Under the pieces are notes generated by a model. That model made no database searches. It had not been told where the DNA came from and worked only from the letters and a program-made list of their open reading frames with translations. From UBA9926 sp913064795 (GTDB lineage Bacteria > Pseudomonadota > Gammaproteobacteria > Pseudomonadales > Azotimanducaceae), in NCBI GenBank assembly GCA_045560765.1, contig JBJKZD010000003.1, positions 1-64,000 of the forward strand: a stretch of 64,000 nucleotides of DNA, in the 5' to 3' direction. Below, piece after piece: positions 36,175-44,700 of the stretch; position 1 is the first letter of the stretch, and every line of letters begins with the position of its first letter. The position numbers and the translations under genes were made by a program.

Positions 36175-38364
36175 TTACTGCGTCAGAATTGATTGCGACG
36201 GGTTATCCCAAAACGCGGTGATGACGTCTTGCTCGATAATCCAAAACACCGCATCGTCATGAAAGATAGACCGTTGCTGACCCCAGATTGAGACCTCGCT
36301 CGAGTCATCCACTTCCAGAAACCCTGGAGAGGTCAACGCCAGCTCTGACGGGTTTTCTGGGTTAGCAATCTCGAACAAATACAGTCGCGCTAGATTGGTG
36401 TAAGGCGCATCGCTGAGGTAGCCCTCCACAGGTATCGCCATTCGGTGGGCATCGCTACTGCTTCGCCAATAAGTGAATGCTTTTCTATTGTACTCAGCCT
36501 GTGAGTAACTGTAGGACAGCGAATCATCCAACGTCAGAGCACCCAGGGACTGGGGAGATGCCAAATCACTGACGTCAAAAAACTCAAGTTTGGTCAGGCG
36601 CCTATCAGATCTGCCTAGACCCAATAAAACTGATTCGCTCACGGGATGTAGAAAATCCGAGAAACCAGGAACTTCAAGGGACCCGGCAATAAAAGGGTCG
36701 GCCGGATCTGACAGGTCAATCACGTAGAGTGGGTCGATTCTTTCAAACGTGACAAAGTAGGCGCGATCCCCAATGAATCGAACGCCATAAAGATCCTCGT
36801 TGGGTTTGCCGATTTCGTCCGGACGCGTCGCGCTTGGCAGCTGAGCGACAACCTCAAGTGCTGGCGCTTCTCCGCTGGGCGCCAAAACATACAACGTGTG
36901 ATCAATACGATCGTCCACATCATCTTGCCACTGGCTCAACACAACACGTAGATTTTCACCTTCGGCGTTCATTCGATAATCGTTGTTACCGCCCAGGAAC
37001 AATCCGCCAGGCAAACGAGCTGACCCTAGATAGTCAGCATTCGGAGCCAGTTCAAACTGATGAATCAGTGTATCAACATCTTCTTCATAAACGACTTGCG
37101 TGAAATAAAGACTGTCTGTGGTTAGGTAGACACCGTCGATCGGTTCCAAAAGACAAACAGCATCGAGAATATCCCCGGTGCCTGGATCAATCTGCAGCAC
37201 CATTGAAATTGTTGGTGAACCCGAACGCTCCGGAGCATCCTCATCCTCGGGATTGAGCGCATAGCAATCTGAAGCGGTGATCGCCTCCAACGCAATGCCA
37301 TCTCTCTCGATCAAAGGCAAAAAGTCACCGCTCTCCATGCTCTCGAGTAAGTTTTGACTATTCTCCAATTCGTCTGGATTCGAGGGATAGTAATTCAACC
37401 CCTCGATGTCAGGAGAATGGCGGGTGACAACAAATATTCCAGCCTCGGTTCGTCGACTATTAACGAGCACACCTTCGATCTGAAGTCGAGCCAGCCGCTC
37501 ATAACCGGCATCGTTGCCGACATCATAAATATCAAGTCCGACAGAGCCGCCAGACCAGCGCTCGGGAATTGCGAAATCATCACCATGACGCCCCCACCAA
37601 TTATCGCTCGTCAGAGCAATGAGCTTTGAGTCTACGAGATACATTCCCTCAACACTCTGACGATCCTCAAGGGGAATCATCCCTACTTCTTCGGCAAGGC
37701 CTGCGTCAGGATTGGTTTTTAGAACTCGAATCCCGCGTGGGTCTTGACCACTTTGACCAGGATTTGGATCGACAGCAGACCCAACCTCATCGTCTTGCGC
37801 CCCACCATCCCTTCCATCTTCTGATTCACTGTTATCGTCCGAACCATCCTCAACCGCATCATCAAACAGCACTTCTTCCGCAAAAACGAAACAGCAATCC
37901 AAACCTCGGGTCGGGGCGACAAACAGGCGATCCCCGTCGTATTTTACAAAGTCATACTCATCGACGTTGTTTTCCAGGGTGTACGTGGTGGTAAAACTGA
38001 CGCTTTCAGAACGCCCAGCGCTCTCCCCGACGTCCCCCGCAAAGCTTTGATCCCCGCTTCCATCACCCGCTTCTGATTGCGGCTGGGCAGAAACTGGATC
38101 TGAGCTGTCAGCCTGGGAAGTGAGTTGCCCTTCTAAATAATTTTCCAATCCTTGCACCGCTTTTTGACGAAGCTCATCGGACCCGGTGACTTGAATCAAC
38201 AGCCCTTTCGGTTCGGGCTCAGGGGTCGGCGTCGCAACGGGTGGGTTTGACGTCCCAGAATCACTCCCACCGCCACCACAGGCCGTGACGAGCATCAGCA
38301 AACTGGGGCAGACAATCCGCGCGGAGATCCTAGTCAATGCGATGGGTTTAATCTGGGTAATCAT
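36175..38364 (-). CDS. Large exported beta-propeller lipoprotein (Beta_propel family)
   Basis: 729 residues. LLMLVTACGGGG is a lipobox with Cys29, followed by a glycine/serine/proline linker (the linker contains VATPTPEPEP). Residues of about 130-170 hold YTLENNVDEYDFVKYDGDRL, the signature of the secreted C-terminal beta-propeller family (pfam09826). A highly acidic Asp/Ser/Glu-rich stretch near residues 168-200 interrupts the first blade region and resembles a calcium-binding or spacer segment. Repeated blades follow (GEDLRVVLSQW-like and PLYVIDLSDPADPF-type strands). The protein should face the periplasm or outside and bind another protein or polysaccharide. It has no enzymatic motif that I recognise. 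Confidence 0.85.
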   Translation of the reverse strand: MITQIKPIALTRISARIVCPSLLMLVTACGGGGSDSGTSNPPVATPTPEPEPKGLLIQVTGSDELRQKAVQGLENYLEGQLTSQADSSDPVSAQPQSEAGDGSGDQSFAGDVGESAGRSESVSFTTTYTLENNVDEYDFVKYDGDRLFVAPTRGLDCCFVFAEEVLFDDAVEDGSDDNSESEDGRDGGAQDDEVGSAVDPNPGQSGQDPRGIRVLKTNPDAGLAEEVGMIPLEDRQSVEGMYLVDSKLIALTSDNWWGRHGDDFAIPERWSGGSVGLDIYDVGNDAGYERLARLQIEGVLVNSRRTEAGIFVVTRHSPDIEGLNYYPSNPDELENSQNLLESMESGDFLPLIERDGIALEAITASDCYALNPEDEDAPERSGSPTISMVLQIDPGTGDILDAVCLLEPIDGVYLTTDSLYFTQVVYEEDVDTLIHQFELAPNADYLGSARLPGGLFLGGNNDYRMNAEGENLRVVLSQWQDDVDDRIDHTLYVLAPSGEAPALEVVAQLPSATRPDEIGKPNEDLYGVRFIGDRAYFVTFERIDPLYVIDLSDPADPFIAGSLEVPGFSDFLHPVSESVLLGLGRSDRRLTKLEFFDVSDLASPQSLGALTLDDSLSYSYSQAEYNRKAFTYWRSSSDAHRMAIPVEGYLSDAPYTNLARLYLFEIANPENPSELALTSPGFLEVDDSSEVSIWGQQRSIFHDDAVFWIIEQDVITAFWDNPSQSILTQ

Positions 38365-38691
38365 GACGCTCTACGTCGTTTCCTTCGGGGCCTACTATCT
38401 TAACATCCGTGCCCGGCGCGCCCAAAGAGCGGGATTAGGACCTACAGCGACTGCTGAAAAAATACAGCCACCACCAACTGCCTCGATCCGCTTTTGTTGG
38501 GATCCATCGTCTGATTGCACCCAACAAGCATCGTACCTGAACCAGACGGGTTCGCATCGCCCTCAATGCACTGGTGTAGAGCGAGGCCCAGCCGCCCATT
38601 CAATGGCGCTCAACCCACAATAGTCAGACGGATTGACAGGTCCGCCAGTGAACTGATCAACTCAGCACCTATTCTAAGTCAGAGACCACCC
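38365..38691. other. Divergent promoter region
   Basis: About 327 bases between the beta-propeller gene (minus) and the VOC gene (plus). It must contain both promoters. An open frame continues upstream of the VOC start but has no start-site support. Confidence 0.3.
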
Positions 38692-39213
38692 ATGACAGTC
38701 GAAATCAATGGCGTTGCACACATTCAGCTCACGGTTGCCAAGGACCACGGCGCTCTAGAATTCTGGTCCAAACTCTGTGAATTCTTAAACCTGAAAACCC
38801 TCATCAAAGGCGAAGACGTGCTTTATTGTATTGGCGGACGCACGGGTATCCTTGTGCGAGAGGTCGCCGAACAATACGCCACAACGACCTTCAACCAAGA
38901 CCACCCCGGACTGCATCATTTTTGCTTGAGAGCGCGCTCCACTGATGATGTCGATGCATTGGGGCAATTTGCTCGGGACACGCTAGACGCTGAGATCATC
39001 CGGGCACCATCACTCTCGGAGCATTTCGCACCAGGCTATTACTCTCTGTTATTCAAAGACCCCACGGGCATTCCCATCGAGTTTAACTTCGTTCCAGGAC
39101 AGGGGGCATTTTGGCGAGGAAGGCAGGCTCGGAGAGGGGGGGCCTGGACCCGCACGCCGTTATGGCGACTTCGGGCTAACGGACTGAATGAACACCATCA
39201 TCAGCCATTTTAG
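38692..39213 (+). CDS. VOC (glyoxalase/dioxygenase superfamily) protein
   Basis: 173 residues from the ATG at 38692, the point where the family sequence begins (GVAHIQLTVAKDHGALEFWS). The vicinal-oxygen-chelate fold is shown by the first-strand histidine (AHIQLTV), HHFCLRARSTDDVDAL and YYSLLFKDPTGIPIEFNFVP, which carries the C-terminal metal glutamate (E in IEF). Such proteins are glyoxalases, isomerases or extradiol dioxygenases; this one is too divergent to assign. The GNAT gene starts inside its last 26 bases, which indicates translational coupling. Confidence 0.85.
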   Translation: MTVEINGVAHIQLTVAKDHGALEFWSKLCEFLNLKTLIKGEDVLYCIGGRTGILVREVAEQYATTTFNQDHPGLHHFCLRARSTDDVDALGQFARDTLDAEIIRAPSLSEHFAPGYYSLLFKDPTGIPIEFNFVPGQGAFWRGRQARRGGAWTRTPLWRLRANGLNEHHHQPF

Positions 39214-39673
39214 CGAAGCGCACCGCCAAGCCATTATCGACCTTATGGCGTTGCTGCAAAACACGGAACGCGCTTTGAGCTTGGACCGACAGCCTGGGCC
39301 ATTGATGGCTCCGGGGCACATCAATTATCTGCTGAACCAGGTTCAAACTCAGGACGGCGTCTTTTTAACCGCGGTCATAGATAATGATGTGATCGGTTTT
39401 CTAGTGATGATCATCAGCGCTGAGGATCTAGGCGACGAACATCTCGAAGCACATTACCGACGCTATGGTGAAATCACTGATCTTGTTGTTGCGCCTGATC
39501 ATCGGGGGCAAGGTATTGCTCAATCGCTTATAGGGCACGCCGTTCAGCACGTGCGAGACCGCAATCTATCCCGCGTTAAAGTAACCACGCTCGAAAACAA
39601 TAAAGCCGCCGCAGCACTTTATCAATCGACGGGATTCAGGTCCGCCGAGCGCACCTTTATTCTCGATATCTGA
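39188..39673 (+). CDS. GNAT family N-acetyltransferase
   Basis: 161 residues. The acetyl-CoA pyrophosphate loop is LVVAPDHRGQGIAQSLIGHA, with the R/Q-x-x-G-x-G/A motif intact. A preceding strand, FLTAVIDNDVIGFLVMI, and the final ALYQSTGFRSAERTFIL complete the fold. It transfers an acetyl group to an unknown amine. The ATG overlaps the VOC gene by 26 bases. The pairing of VOC and GNAT genes is common in resistance or detoxification units, though there is no direct evidence for that here. Confidence 0.87.
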   Translation: MNTIISHFSEAHRQAIIDLMALLQNTERALSLDRQPGPLMAPGHINYLLNQVQTQDGVFLTAVIDNDVIGFLVMIISAEDLGDEHLEAHYRRYGEITDLVVAPDHRGQGIAQSLIGHAVQHVRDRNLSRVKVTTLENNKAAAALYQSTGFRSAERTFILDI

Positions 39674-39787
39674 CCGCCAGCATTGATCTGACAAACGCTC
39701 CTTAAAAGAGCAGATCGTCGCTCAAAACTCTACGACTCGATCAGCAGGCTACATCTACACACCAGGCTACTCTGTGAGCAACGCACC

Positions 39788-40927
39788 CTAATGATTCAAC
39801 GCACCATTGAGCGAGTGAATAATCTCATCTACCTTGAAAAACTGACAGACACCCCAGTATCGCGGCGTTGTGGCTTCAACAATGGCACGTTCGGTATCGC
39901 CCCCGTTGGATAAAAAATTACCGACCATGCTTGAAAACCCGAACAACAAAACGGCAGCTAATTGACCGTCTCGCATCAAGTCCGAAAAGCTATAGCCCCT
40001 CACCCCGCCAGCCAGAAGCCCTGCATGGTAGTCTCTGAGCATTGATTCGCCCTGCTCAAATAGCGTGTCTGGCGCGACTGAGTTAGCAAAAAAATACATA
40101 ACATCGTAGATACCGGGGCCGGCTGCTGCCAACTGCCAGTCATAGGCTCTAGCAGCGCCTGAACTTGCATCAAAGCAAAAGTTTTCAATCCGAGCGTCAC
40201 CGTGCAAAAGTGTTTTCGGGCGACGCTCAGAAAAATAACGAAATATCGCACCGGCTGCCGCATTTCCAGGTTCATACATTGGAAGCATCTCTGGGGGAAT
40301 CAAGTCACCAAAATCTTTTTGAAATAGTGGCCAGCCGGTGGCGATGATCGGTGCGTAGATATCCGCCCAATCAGAAAACTGATACAAGCTATCAACGACA
40401 TCAAGTTCAGGCTTTTCCCAATAATAGGCATGCATACGGGCCAAACCCGCCATACAGGCTGAGGCATCCTGAACAGAGAGCCCTTCAAGCTGGCTCACAA
40501 ATCGGAAGGACTCGAGATCCTCCATTAATAGCAAATAATCTCCCTCACCGGAGACATCTGAGCCACCATAAAATGCGGGTGGGCTAAGGGGGCAGTCAAC
40601 CGAAAAGTTTTGGTAGAAACGCATCTCACGCTCATAAGCGAGTAGGCCCTTGCCTGTCTCAAGATTGGAAACTCTCAGAGTAGGGAATTTGACGATAACG
40701 GATTCAGGCCCTGCACCAGCAGGATCCCAGGACAATCGAATACGGCCAACATCACCGAGAAATCCCGCCGTCTCACCAACCGGTTCTGCTTTAAAGTCGG
40801 TGATTCGCAGCGAGCTATCCTCGTCATTCTGATGGGGATCAGCGCCCGGCCCCTGCTTGAGTCCTGCCTGCGCATTCAACCAAGCCAAGGACAGCTCACC
40901 TAAAGATCTTGGATTGGTTTCGGCCAT
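39788..40927 (-). CDS. Aminoglycoside-phosphotransferase-like kinase (second of three)
   Basis: 379 residues, with AAGGGGAGTG before the ATG. The catalytic and metal motifs are LLHGDARIENFCFD and RAYDWQLAAAGPGIYD. The N-lobe has ESVIVKFPTLRV for the ATP-binding lysine. This is a choline-kinase-like fold related to the CHK-type gene at 12252 but not a close copy. Substrates of such bacterial kinases in catabolic regions are mostly unknown; hydroxylated lipids or steroids are possible. It converges on the GNAT gene (a 114-base gap with no clear terminator). Confidence 0.83.
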   Translation of the reverse strand: MAETNPRSLGELSLAWLNAQAGLKQGPGADPHQNDEDSSLRITDFKAEPVGETAGFLGDVGRIRLSWDPAGAGPESVIVKFPTLRVSNLETGKGLLAYEREMRFYQNFSVDCPLSPPAFYGGSDVSGEGDYLLLMEDLESFRFVSQLEGLSVQDASACMAGLARMHAYYWEKPELDVVDSLYQFSDWADIYAPIIATGWPLFQKDFGDLIPPEMLPMYEPGNAAAGAIFRYFSERRPKTLLHGDARIENFCFDASSGAARAYDWQLAAAGPGIYDVMYFFANSVAPDTLFEQGESMLRDYHAGLLAGGVRGYSFSDLMRDGQLAAVLLFGFSSMVGNFLSNGGDTERAIVEATTPRYWGVCQFFKVDEIIHSLNGALNH

Positions 40928-41229
40928 TTAACACTCCCCTTCACTATCCTTATCGAGGTTCCCGTAGCTGCCCTCTTTGGTGAATTTACCAGTCGATCCG
41001 ACAAGGCAAGGTTTAACTCATTGCCCAGTAACAGTATCAACTCGCTTCACTGTGGGTTCGCACTAGCTCGAGTCGCACGGCACTTTCTCGGAGCTCATTG
41101 TTTTGCTCAATGTCCCTTCAAGTGCGAAACAACCGGACTGCAGGCAAAAAATTAGACCAGATCGACGTTAAGCTCAAGTTAGAAGGCGACAAACGTTCCC
41201 TCGACTCAACTGCGATGACAATCTTTGCT
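40928..41229. other. Gap between minus-strand kinase and oxidoreductase genes
   Basis: About 302 bases: the promoter region of the kinase gene and the 3' end of the Gfo/Idh/MocA gene. I see no hairpin with a T-run, no repeat and no supported open frame. Confidence 0.3.
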
Positions 41230-42213
41230 TCAGCTGCCCCGGACTTTTAGACCGGCCTTTTGGTAGCAGGCATCGATGACTTTCATTTGGCTGACCGCAT
41301 CATCCGGGTCTGTCCAAATTGGGTCACCGTGGGTCACTGCCCTACAAAATGCCTCAAGTTGGAAGGTGTAACTGGCCTTCTGGGTAAACGTTTCAATCCG
41401 TTCCTCGCCCCCTGCCGACACTCGCATCTCATGGCCAAACTGTGGCACCAACGGGTTGGCAATCGTCAGCGTGCCAGCACTGCCCTCAACGTTGATCAAA
41501 GCCTTGAAACGGTCACTGGACTGCATGCCGCCAATAATCTCGGCCTCTGCACCGGATGGAAACAAAAGACTCGCCCGCATCTCTAGGTCAACTTGGTCAG
41601 GACCCACTACCGCGCAAGCGCTGGTGACCTTCGGTTCCTCTTGTAGCAAATGCCTTGCCCAACTTACCGGGTAGCAACCAATATCCATCAGCACTCCGCC
41701 GCCCAAGGCATAGGTCATCCGAATGTCATCTTCTGGAACTGGACCTTTGACTCGGAACTCTGCTTCGAGCCTTTGCACTTCCCCGATCTCTCCGCTTTTT
41801 ATGACCTCGACAGCAGCAGCAAACAAAGGATGGTATCGATAGTGAAACGCGTCCATTAAAACCAGACCCGATCGGGCCGCAGCAGCGCGCATCGAGCGCG
41901 CCTCGGATGCATTCATCGCGAAGGACTTCTCACACAAGACATGCTTGCCCGCATCCAGGGCTTTCTGCGTCCACGTTGCATGCTCTGAAATGGGGAGCGG
42001 TATGTAAACGGCTTGGATCTCGGGATCACTAATCACCGAACCATAATCTCGATGGACCACCGGCACTTGATGCACCTCTGCAAAATGCCGCGCACGGGCG
42101 ACATCACGCGCGCCAATGGATCGCACCGCCACTCCTGGGGTTTCGCGAGCTGGTTCAATCAGTCCCTGGGGAGCAATTTTTGCTGCGCCCAAAATCCCAA
42201 AATTGAGGGTCAT
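41230..42213 (-). CDS. Gfo/Idh/MocA family NAD(P)-dependent oxidoreductase
   Basis: 327 residues. The Rossmann fingerprint is LNFGILGAAKIAPQGLIEPA, and HVLCEKSFAMNASEARSM carries the catalytic lysine of the EKP-type motif (here EKS). GGGVLMDIGCYPVSWARHLL is the conserved helix before the substrate site. Members oxidise or reduce sugars, inositols or trans-dihydrodiols; the dimeric dihydrodiol dehydrogenase type fits the length. Its ATG overlaps the NIPSNAP stop (ATGA), so the two are cotranscribed and translationally coupled. Confidence 0.9.
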   Translation of the reverse strand: MTLNFGILGAAKIAPQGLIEPARETPGVAVRSIGARDVARARHFAEVHQVPVVHRDYGSVISDPEIQAVYIPLPISEHATWTQKALDAGKHVLCEKSFAMNASEARSMRAAAARSGLVLMDAFHYRYHPLFAAAVEVIKSGEIGEVQRLEAEFRVKGPVPEDDIRMTYALGGGVLMDIGCYPVSWARHLLQEEPKVTSACAVVGPDQVDLEMRASLLFPSGAEAEIIGGMQSSDRFKALINVEGSAGTLTIANPLVPQFGHEMRVSAGGEERIETFTQKASYTFQLEAFCRAVTHGDPIWTDPDDAVSQMKVIDACYQKAGLKVRGS

Positions 42214-42563
42214 GCAACAGCTGACATAAAGCGCGCATTCATATGTAAGTACGCATCAGGGCATGGATGTTCTGCCCAAACCGCTTGCCACTCGGCCGAC
42301 TGGGTCCACTCCGGCCAGCGCTTCTCGCGCGCCTCAAGGCTGTCCCAACGAATAATCCAGCACACATTGGCTTGACCATGTTTTGAGACTTGAGGATCGC
42401 TCCCCCCCACCGCAGCGGGTATCCCCTCATCCATCCAAAAATCCAGAACGTCTAAATTGGCTTTCAGCCAAGGACCTGCTTTTTGCTCCGCCCAAGCCTT
42501 ATAGACTGGAAAATCTTTTGATGCGATGGTGTAGTCTCTGATTTCGTAGATGGGTTGGGACAT
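42210..42563 (-). CDS. NIPSNAP family protein
   Basis: 117 residues from the ATG at 42563; AGGAG lies just upstream, and upstream in-frame codons lack a site. The start YEIRDYTIASKDFPVYKAW and the later VCWIIRWDSLEAREKRW fit the NIPSNAP ferredoxin-like (dimeric alpha-beta barrel) fold. The function is not settled in bacteria; such small proteins may act on reactive intermediates or ligands. The ATGA overlap with the Gfo/Idh/MocA gene indicates a functional pair. Confidence 0.85.
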   Translation of the reverse strand: MSQPIYEIRDYTIASKDFPVYKAWAEQKAGPWLKANLDVLDFWMDEGIPAAVGGSDPQVSKHGQANVCWIIRWDSLEAREKRWPEWTQSAEWQAVWAEHPCPDAYLHMNARFMSAVA

Positions 42564-42875
42564 AAGCGGCTCCTTTAAGATAACGGACTCTGGGCAAATC
42601 GAATAGAGACGGGGCAAGACCGCGCCGTCACCATTATTCAAACACGGGCGTCGGTCTCTGTCATCACTCTCTTCAGCCCGGTACGCGAAAAAATTACCCG
42701 ATGTTTGATCATCCCGGGCCTATCGAAATTAGAAGCGGATACCGCCTGATTGCGATTTTTCAGGGGACATGCTTTAGTCAAAGCCAACTGAAAAACGGTC
42801 GATTCAAATGATCCTGCTGTCATCTCGTTCAGAAGCAGACATCACCGACCCAACAATGCCCTAGGAAAATTTATT
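42564..42875. other. Divergent promoter region before the ExbB-like operon
   Basis: About 312 bases between the NIPSNAP gene (minus) and the ExbB/MotA-like gene (plus). It must hold the promoter of the three-gene membrane operon. A weak TTGCGA/TTTAGT pair, 17 bases apart, lies near 42750-42780, but the match is poor. Confidence 0.3.
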
Positions 42876-43535
42876 TTGAATGCTTCGATCTTCAATCGGC
42901 GTCCTGATGTCTGGCTCGACGCGTTGATCCTGACCGGGGGCTTGGTGTTTGCAGGCTACCTACTCTGGGCTCAAGGTTTTCTCTCGCTGCTGCTCGCCTC
43001 AGACAAAAGCTATCTTTCGATCATCATCATCAGCATTTTTCTTCTCAACTCTTTAATCTGGCTTGTGCGATGTAGATCCTTGGGCAAGATCCAAAAGGCC
43101 CTCGAGCAACCCGAGCATCCCGTCGAGGACTATTTGAAGCTTCAGAGGGACCTGTTAGGAGAGACCAACGCTGAGCACACAATGGATCAGCTGAGCCCTG
43201 AGCGCCTCGCAGATCACTTACTGAACCGCCATGCCTTTGGCTATTTCATCAGCGACCTACTTCTCAAGTTAGGCCTCATGGGAACGATGATCGGGTTCAT
43301 CTTGATGCTTGGGCCCATCGCTGAGATCAAGAGTTTTGAGCCCTCGATGATGCAACAACTCTTGACCGCAATGAGTGGCGGAATGGCGATTGCCCTATAT
43401 ACGACCTTGGCCGGACTGGTGACCAGCACGCTGGTCAAAGCTCAGTACCATCTCGCGGACCAGAGCGTCGTCTATATCATCAGTGCCTTTGAACGTGTTA
43501 AGTCAGCCAGTACAAAGCCCCGTGCGCCATCCTAG
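42876..43535 (+). CDS. MotA/TolQ/ExbB-like proton-channel protein
   Basis: 219 residues, starting at a TTG with AGGAAA about eight bases upstream. Membrane segments are predicted at residues 15-40, 46-64, 129-148 and 169-188. The last two carry the family core: LGLMGTMIGFILMLGPI and GGMAIALYTTLAGLVTSTLV, matching the third and fourth helices of ExbB/TolQ/MotA. In this family five such subunits surround two ExbD/MotB-type helices and use proton flow to drive movement. It is the first of three overlapping genes; the next starts within its 3' end. It is not a close relative of the motA gene at 21174. The system it serves is unknown. Confidence 0.82.
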   Translation: MNASIFNRRPDVWLDALILTGGLVFAGYLLWAQGFLSLLLASDKSYLSIIIISIFLLNSLIWLVRCRSLGKIQKALEQPEHPVEDYLKLQRDLLGETNAEHTMDQLSPERLADHLLNRHAFGYFISDLLLKLGLMGTMIGFILMLGPIAEIKSFEPSMMQQLLTAMSGGMAIALYTTLAGLVTSTLVKAQYHLADQSVVYIISAFERVKSASTKPRAPS

Positions 43536-44139
43536 CCTAAAACGCTTCCAGCAGGACGACGTCTTCACTGACTTGCTATTCAATGCCCTTTTGGGTTTTG
43601 TTTTTATGTTCGCCATCGCCTTCTTGTTGATCAGCGTACCCGAAAAAAAAGGCGAAATTGCCTCTAAGGCAGAGATGCTCATCACCGTCCGATGGGCAGA
43701 CAATCATCCCGATGATGTCGACGCCATCGTTGAGGATCCAGCAGGCACCCTCATCTGGTATTACAACCGAGATTCAGGATTGATGCATCTTGATCGCGAT
43801 GACCGGGGCGTCTTTGCTGATGAAATCAAAAGCGAGGGCACACGGATCATCAACCCCATTAATCAAGAGACCGTCACCCTCAGGGGCGTGCAACCGGGGG
43901 AATACGTGATCAATTTATTGCACTACAAAGCCCATTACAGAGCGCCGTTACCCGTGACGGTCAAGGTTGAACGTCTCAACCCAAAAGTCGAACTCATTTA
44001 CTATGGCGATCATTATTTGAATGGTACCGGTGACGAAATTACCGCCCTACGAATGAACCTTGACACCACGGGGCAAGTGGTCGAAGTCAACCAGCTGCCG
44101 AAGTCCTTATTGCTGAATCATCGGGGTAAGCCCAGATGA
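43483..44139 (+). CDS. ExbD/MotB-like anchor with a periplasmic beta-sandwich domain
   Basis: 218 residues from the ATG at 43483, which overlaps the previous gene by 53 bases; a GTG at 43522 (VRHPSL) is an alternative. One membrane helix (about residues 31-52) is preceded by Asp30 in DVFTDLLFNALLGFVFMF, the position where ExbD/MotB carry their proton-binding aspartate. The outer part, residues of about 63-175, is not an OmpA or ExbD fold. It reads as a beta-sandwich like YfaP/DUF2135 (MLITVRWADNHPDDVDAIV, WYYNRDSG, LRGVQPGEYVINLLHYK). That fold assignment is by eye. The gene ends in an ATGA overlap with the third gene. Confidence 0.78.
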   Translation: MPLNVLSQPVQSPVRHPSLKRFQQDDVFTDLLFNALLGFVFMFAIAFLLISVPEKKGEIASKAEMLITVRWADNHPDDVDAIVEDPAGTLIWYYNRDSGLMHLDRDDRGVFADEIKSEGTRIINPINQETVTLRGVQPGEYVINLLHYKAHYRAPLPVTVKVERLNPKVELIYYGDHYLNGTGDEITALRMNLDTTGQVVEVNQLPKSLLLNHRGKPR

Positions 44140-44696
44140 ACGAGCACTATCTCATTGGTCTTTGCTACATTCTGATCACGCTGCTGCTCTTGATCTGTTT
44201 AAAAACCTCAAGTATTCCTATGCGACTAAAGATCGGCTTAGTCGTGCTCATGAGCGGTTTTTATATCGTGACCTGGGAGCAAGTCAGCGAGATAAAAGGA
44301 TGGTCGACCTTCTCGCCACTGCCCGAGTCTTTTCGCGTCATCTGGATTCATATTCAGGAAGACAATAAGACCACAGGCGAAGCCGGGAAGATCTACTACT
44401 GGATCCGGCCCTTGGATACGATCGGACTTCCGAGCAAACCACCCAGAGTGCATCATGTTCCTTGGAGTCTAGAAGCCGCGGAGCTGGCGGAATCAGCGAA
44501 AACCAGACTCGACGCTGGGGAAGTTCTTAATGGGCGCCTAAGCAACAATGCTTTGATCCGGCAAGAGGCCGGTTCAGAAGAGCCCCTAAGCGGCGAGGAC
44601 CCATTGAGCAGGGGCGCCAACCAAATTCAGCCACAATTTGAATTCATCACTGTGGCACCGCCGAGTTTGCCAACAAAGACAGTGCCGGTTCAGTAA
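44136..44696 (+). CDS. Two-TM protein of unknown function, third gene of the ExbB-like operon
   Basis: 186 residues; its ATG overlaps the stop of the second gene (ATGA). Two hydrophobic segments lie at about residues 5-23 and 31-47. The remainder, starting EQVSEIKGWSTFSPLPESF and containing RVIWIHIQEDN and GKIYYWIRPLD, is soluble, followed by an Ala/Glu/Leu-rich helix and a proline-containing tail. I do not recognise a family. The tight overlap means it is made with the ExbB/ExbD-like pair and probably forms part of the same complex. It converges on the PQQ dehydrogenase gene with 4 bases between. Confidence 0.72.
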   Translation: MNEHYLIGLCYILITLLLLICLKTSSIPMRLKIGLVVLMSGFYIVTWEQVSEIKGWSTFSPLPESFRVIWIHIQEDNKTTGEAGKIYYWIRPLDTIGLPSKPPRVHHVPWSLEAAELAESAKTRLDAGEVLNGRLSNNALIRQEAGSEEPLSGEDPLSRGANQIQPQFEFITVAPPSLPTKTVPVQ

Positions 44697-44700
44697 AATA

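Noticed and set aside
37626..37994. His/Pro-rich plus-strand open frame inside the beta-propeller gene
   Set aside because: It is antisense to the acidic Asp/Ser coding stretch, which explains its odd composition.
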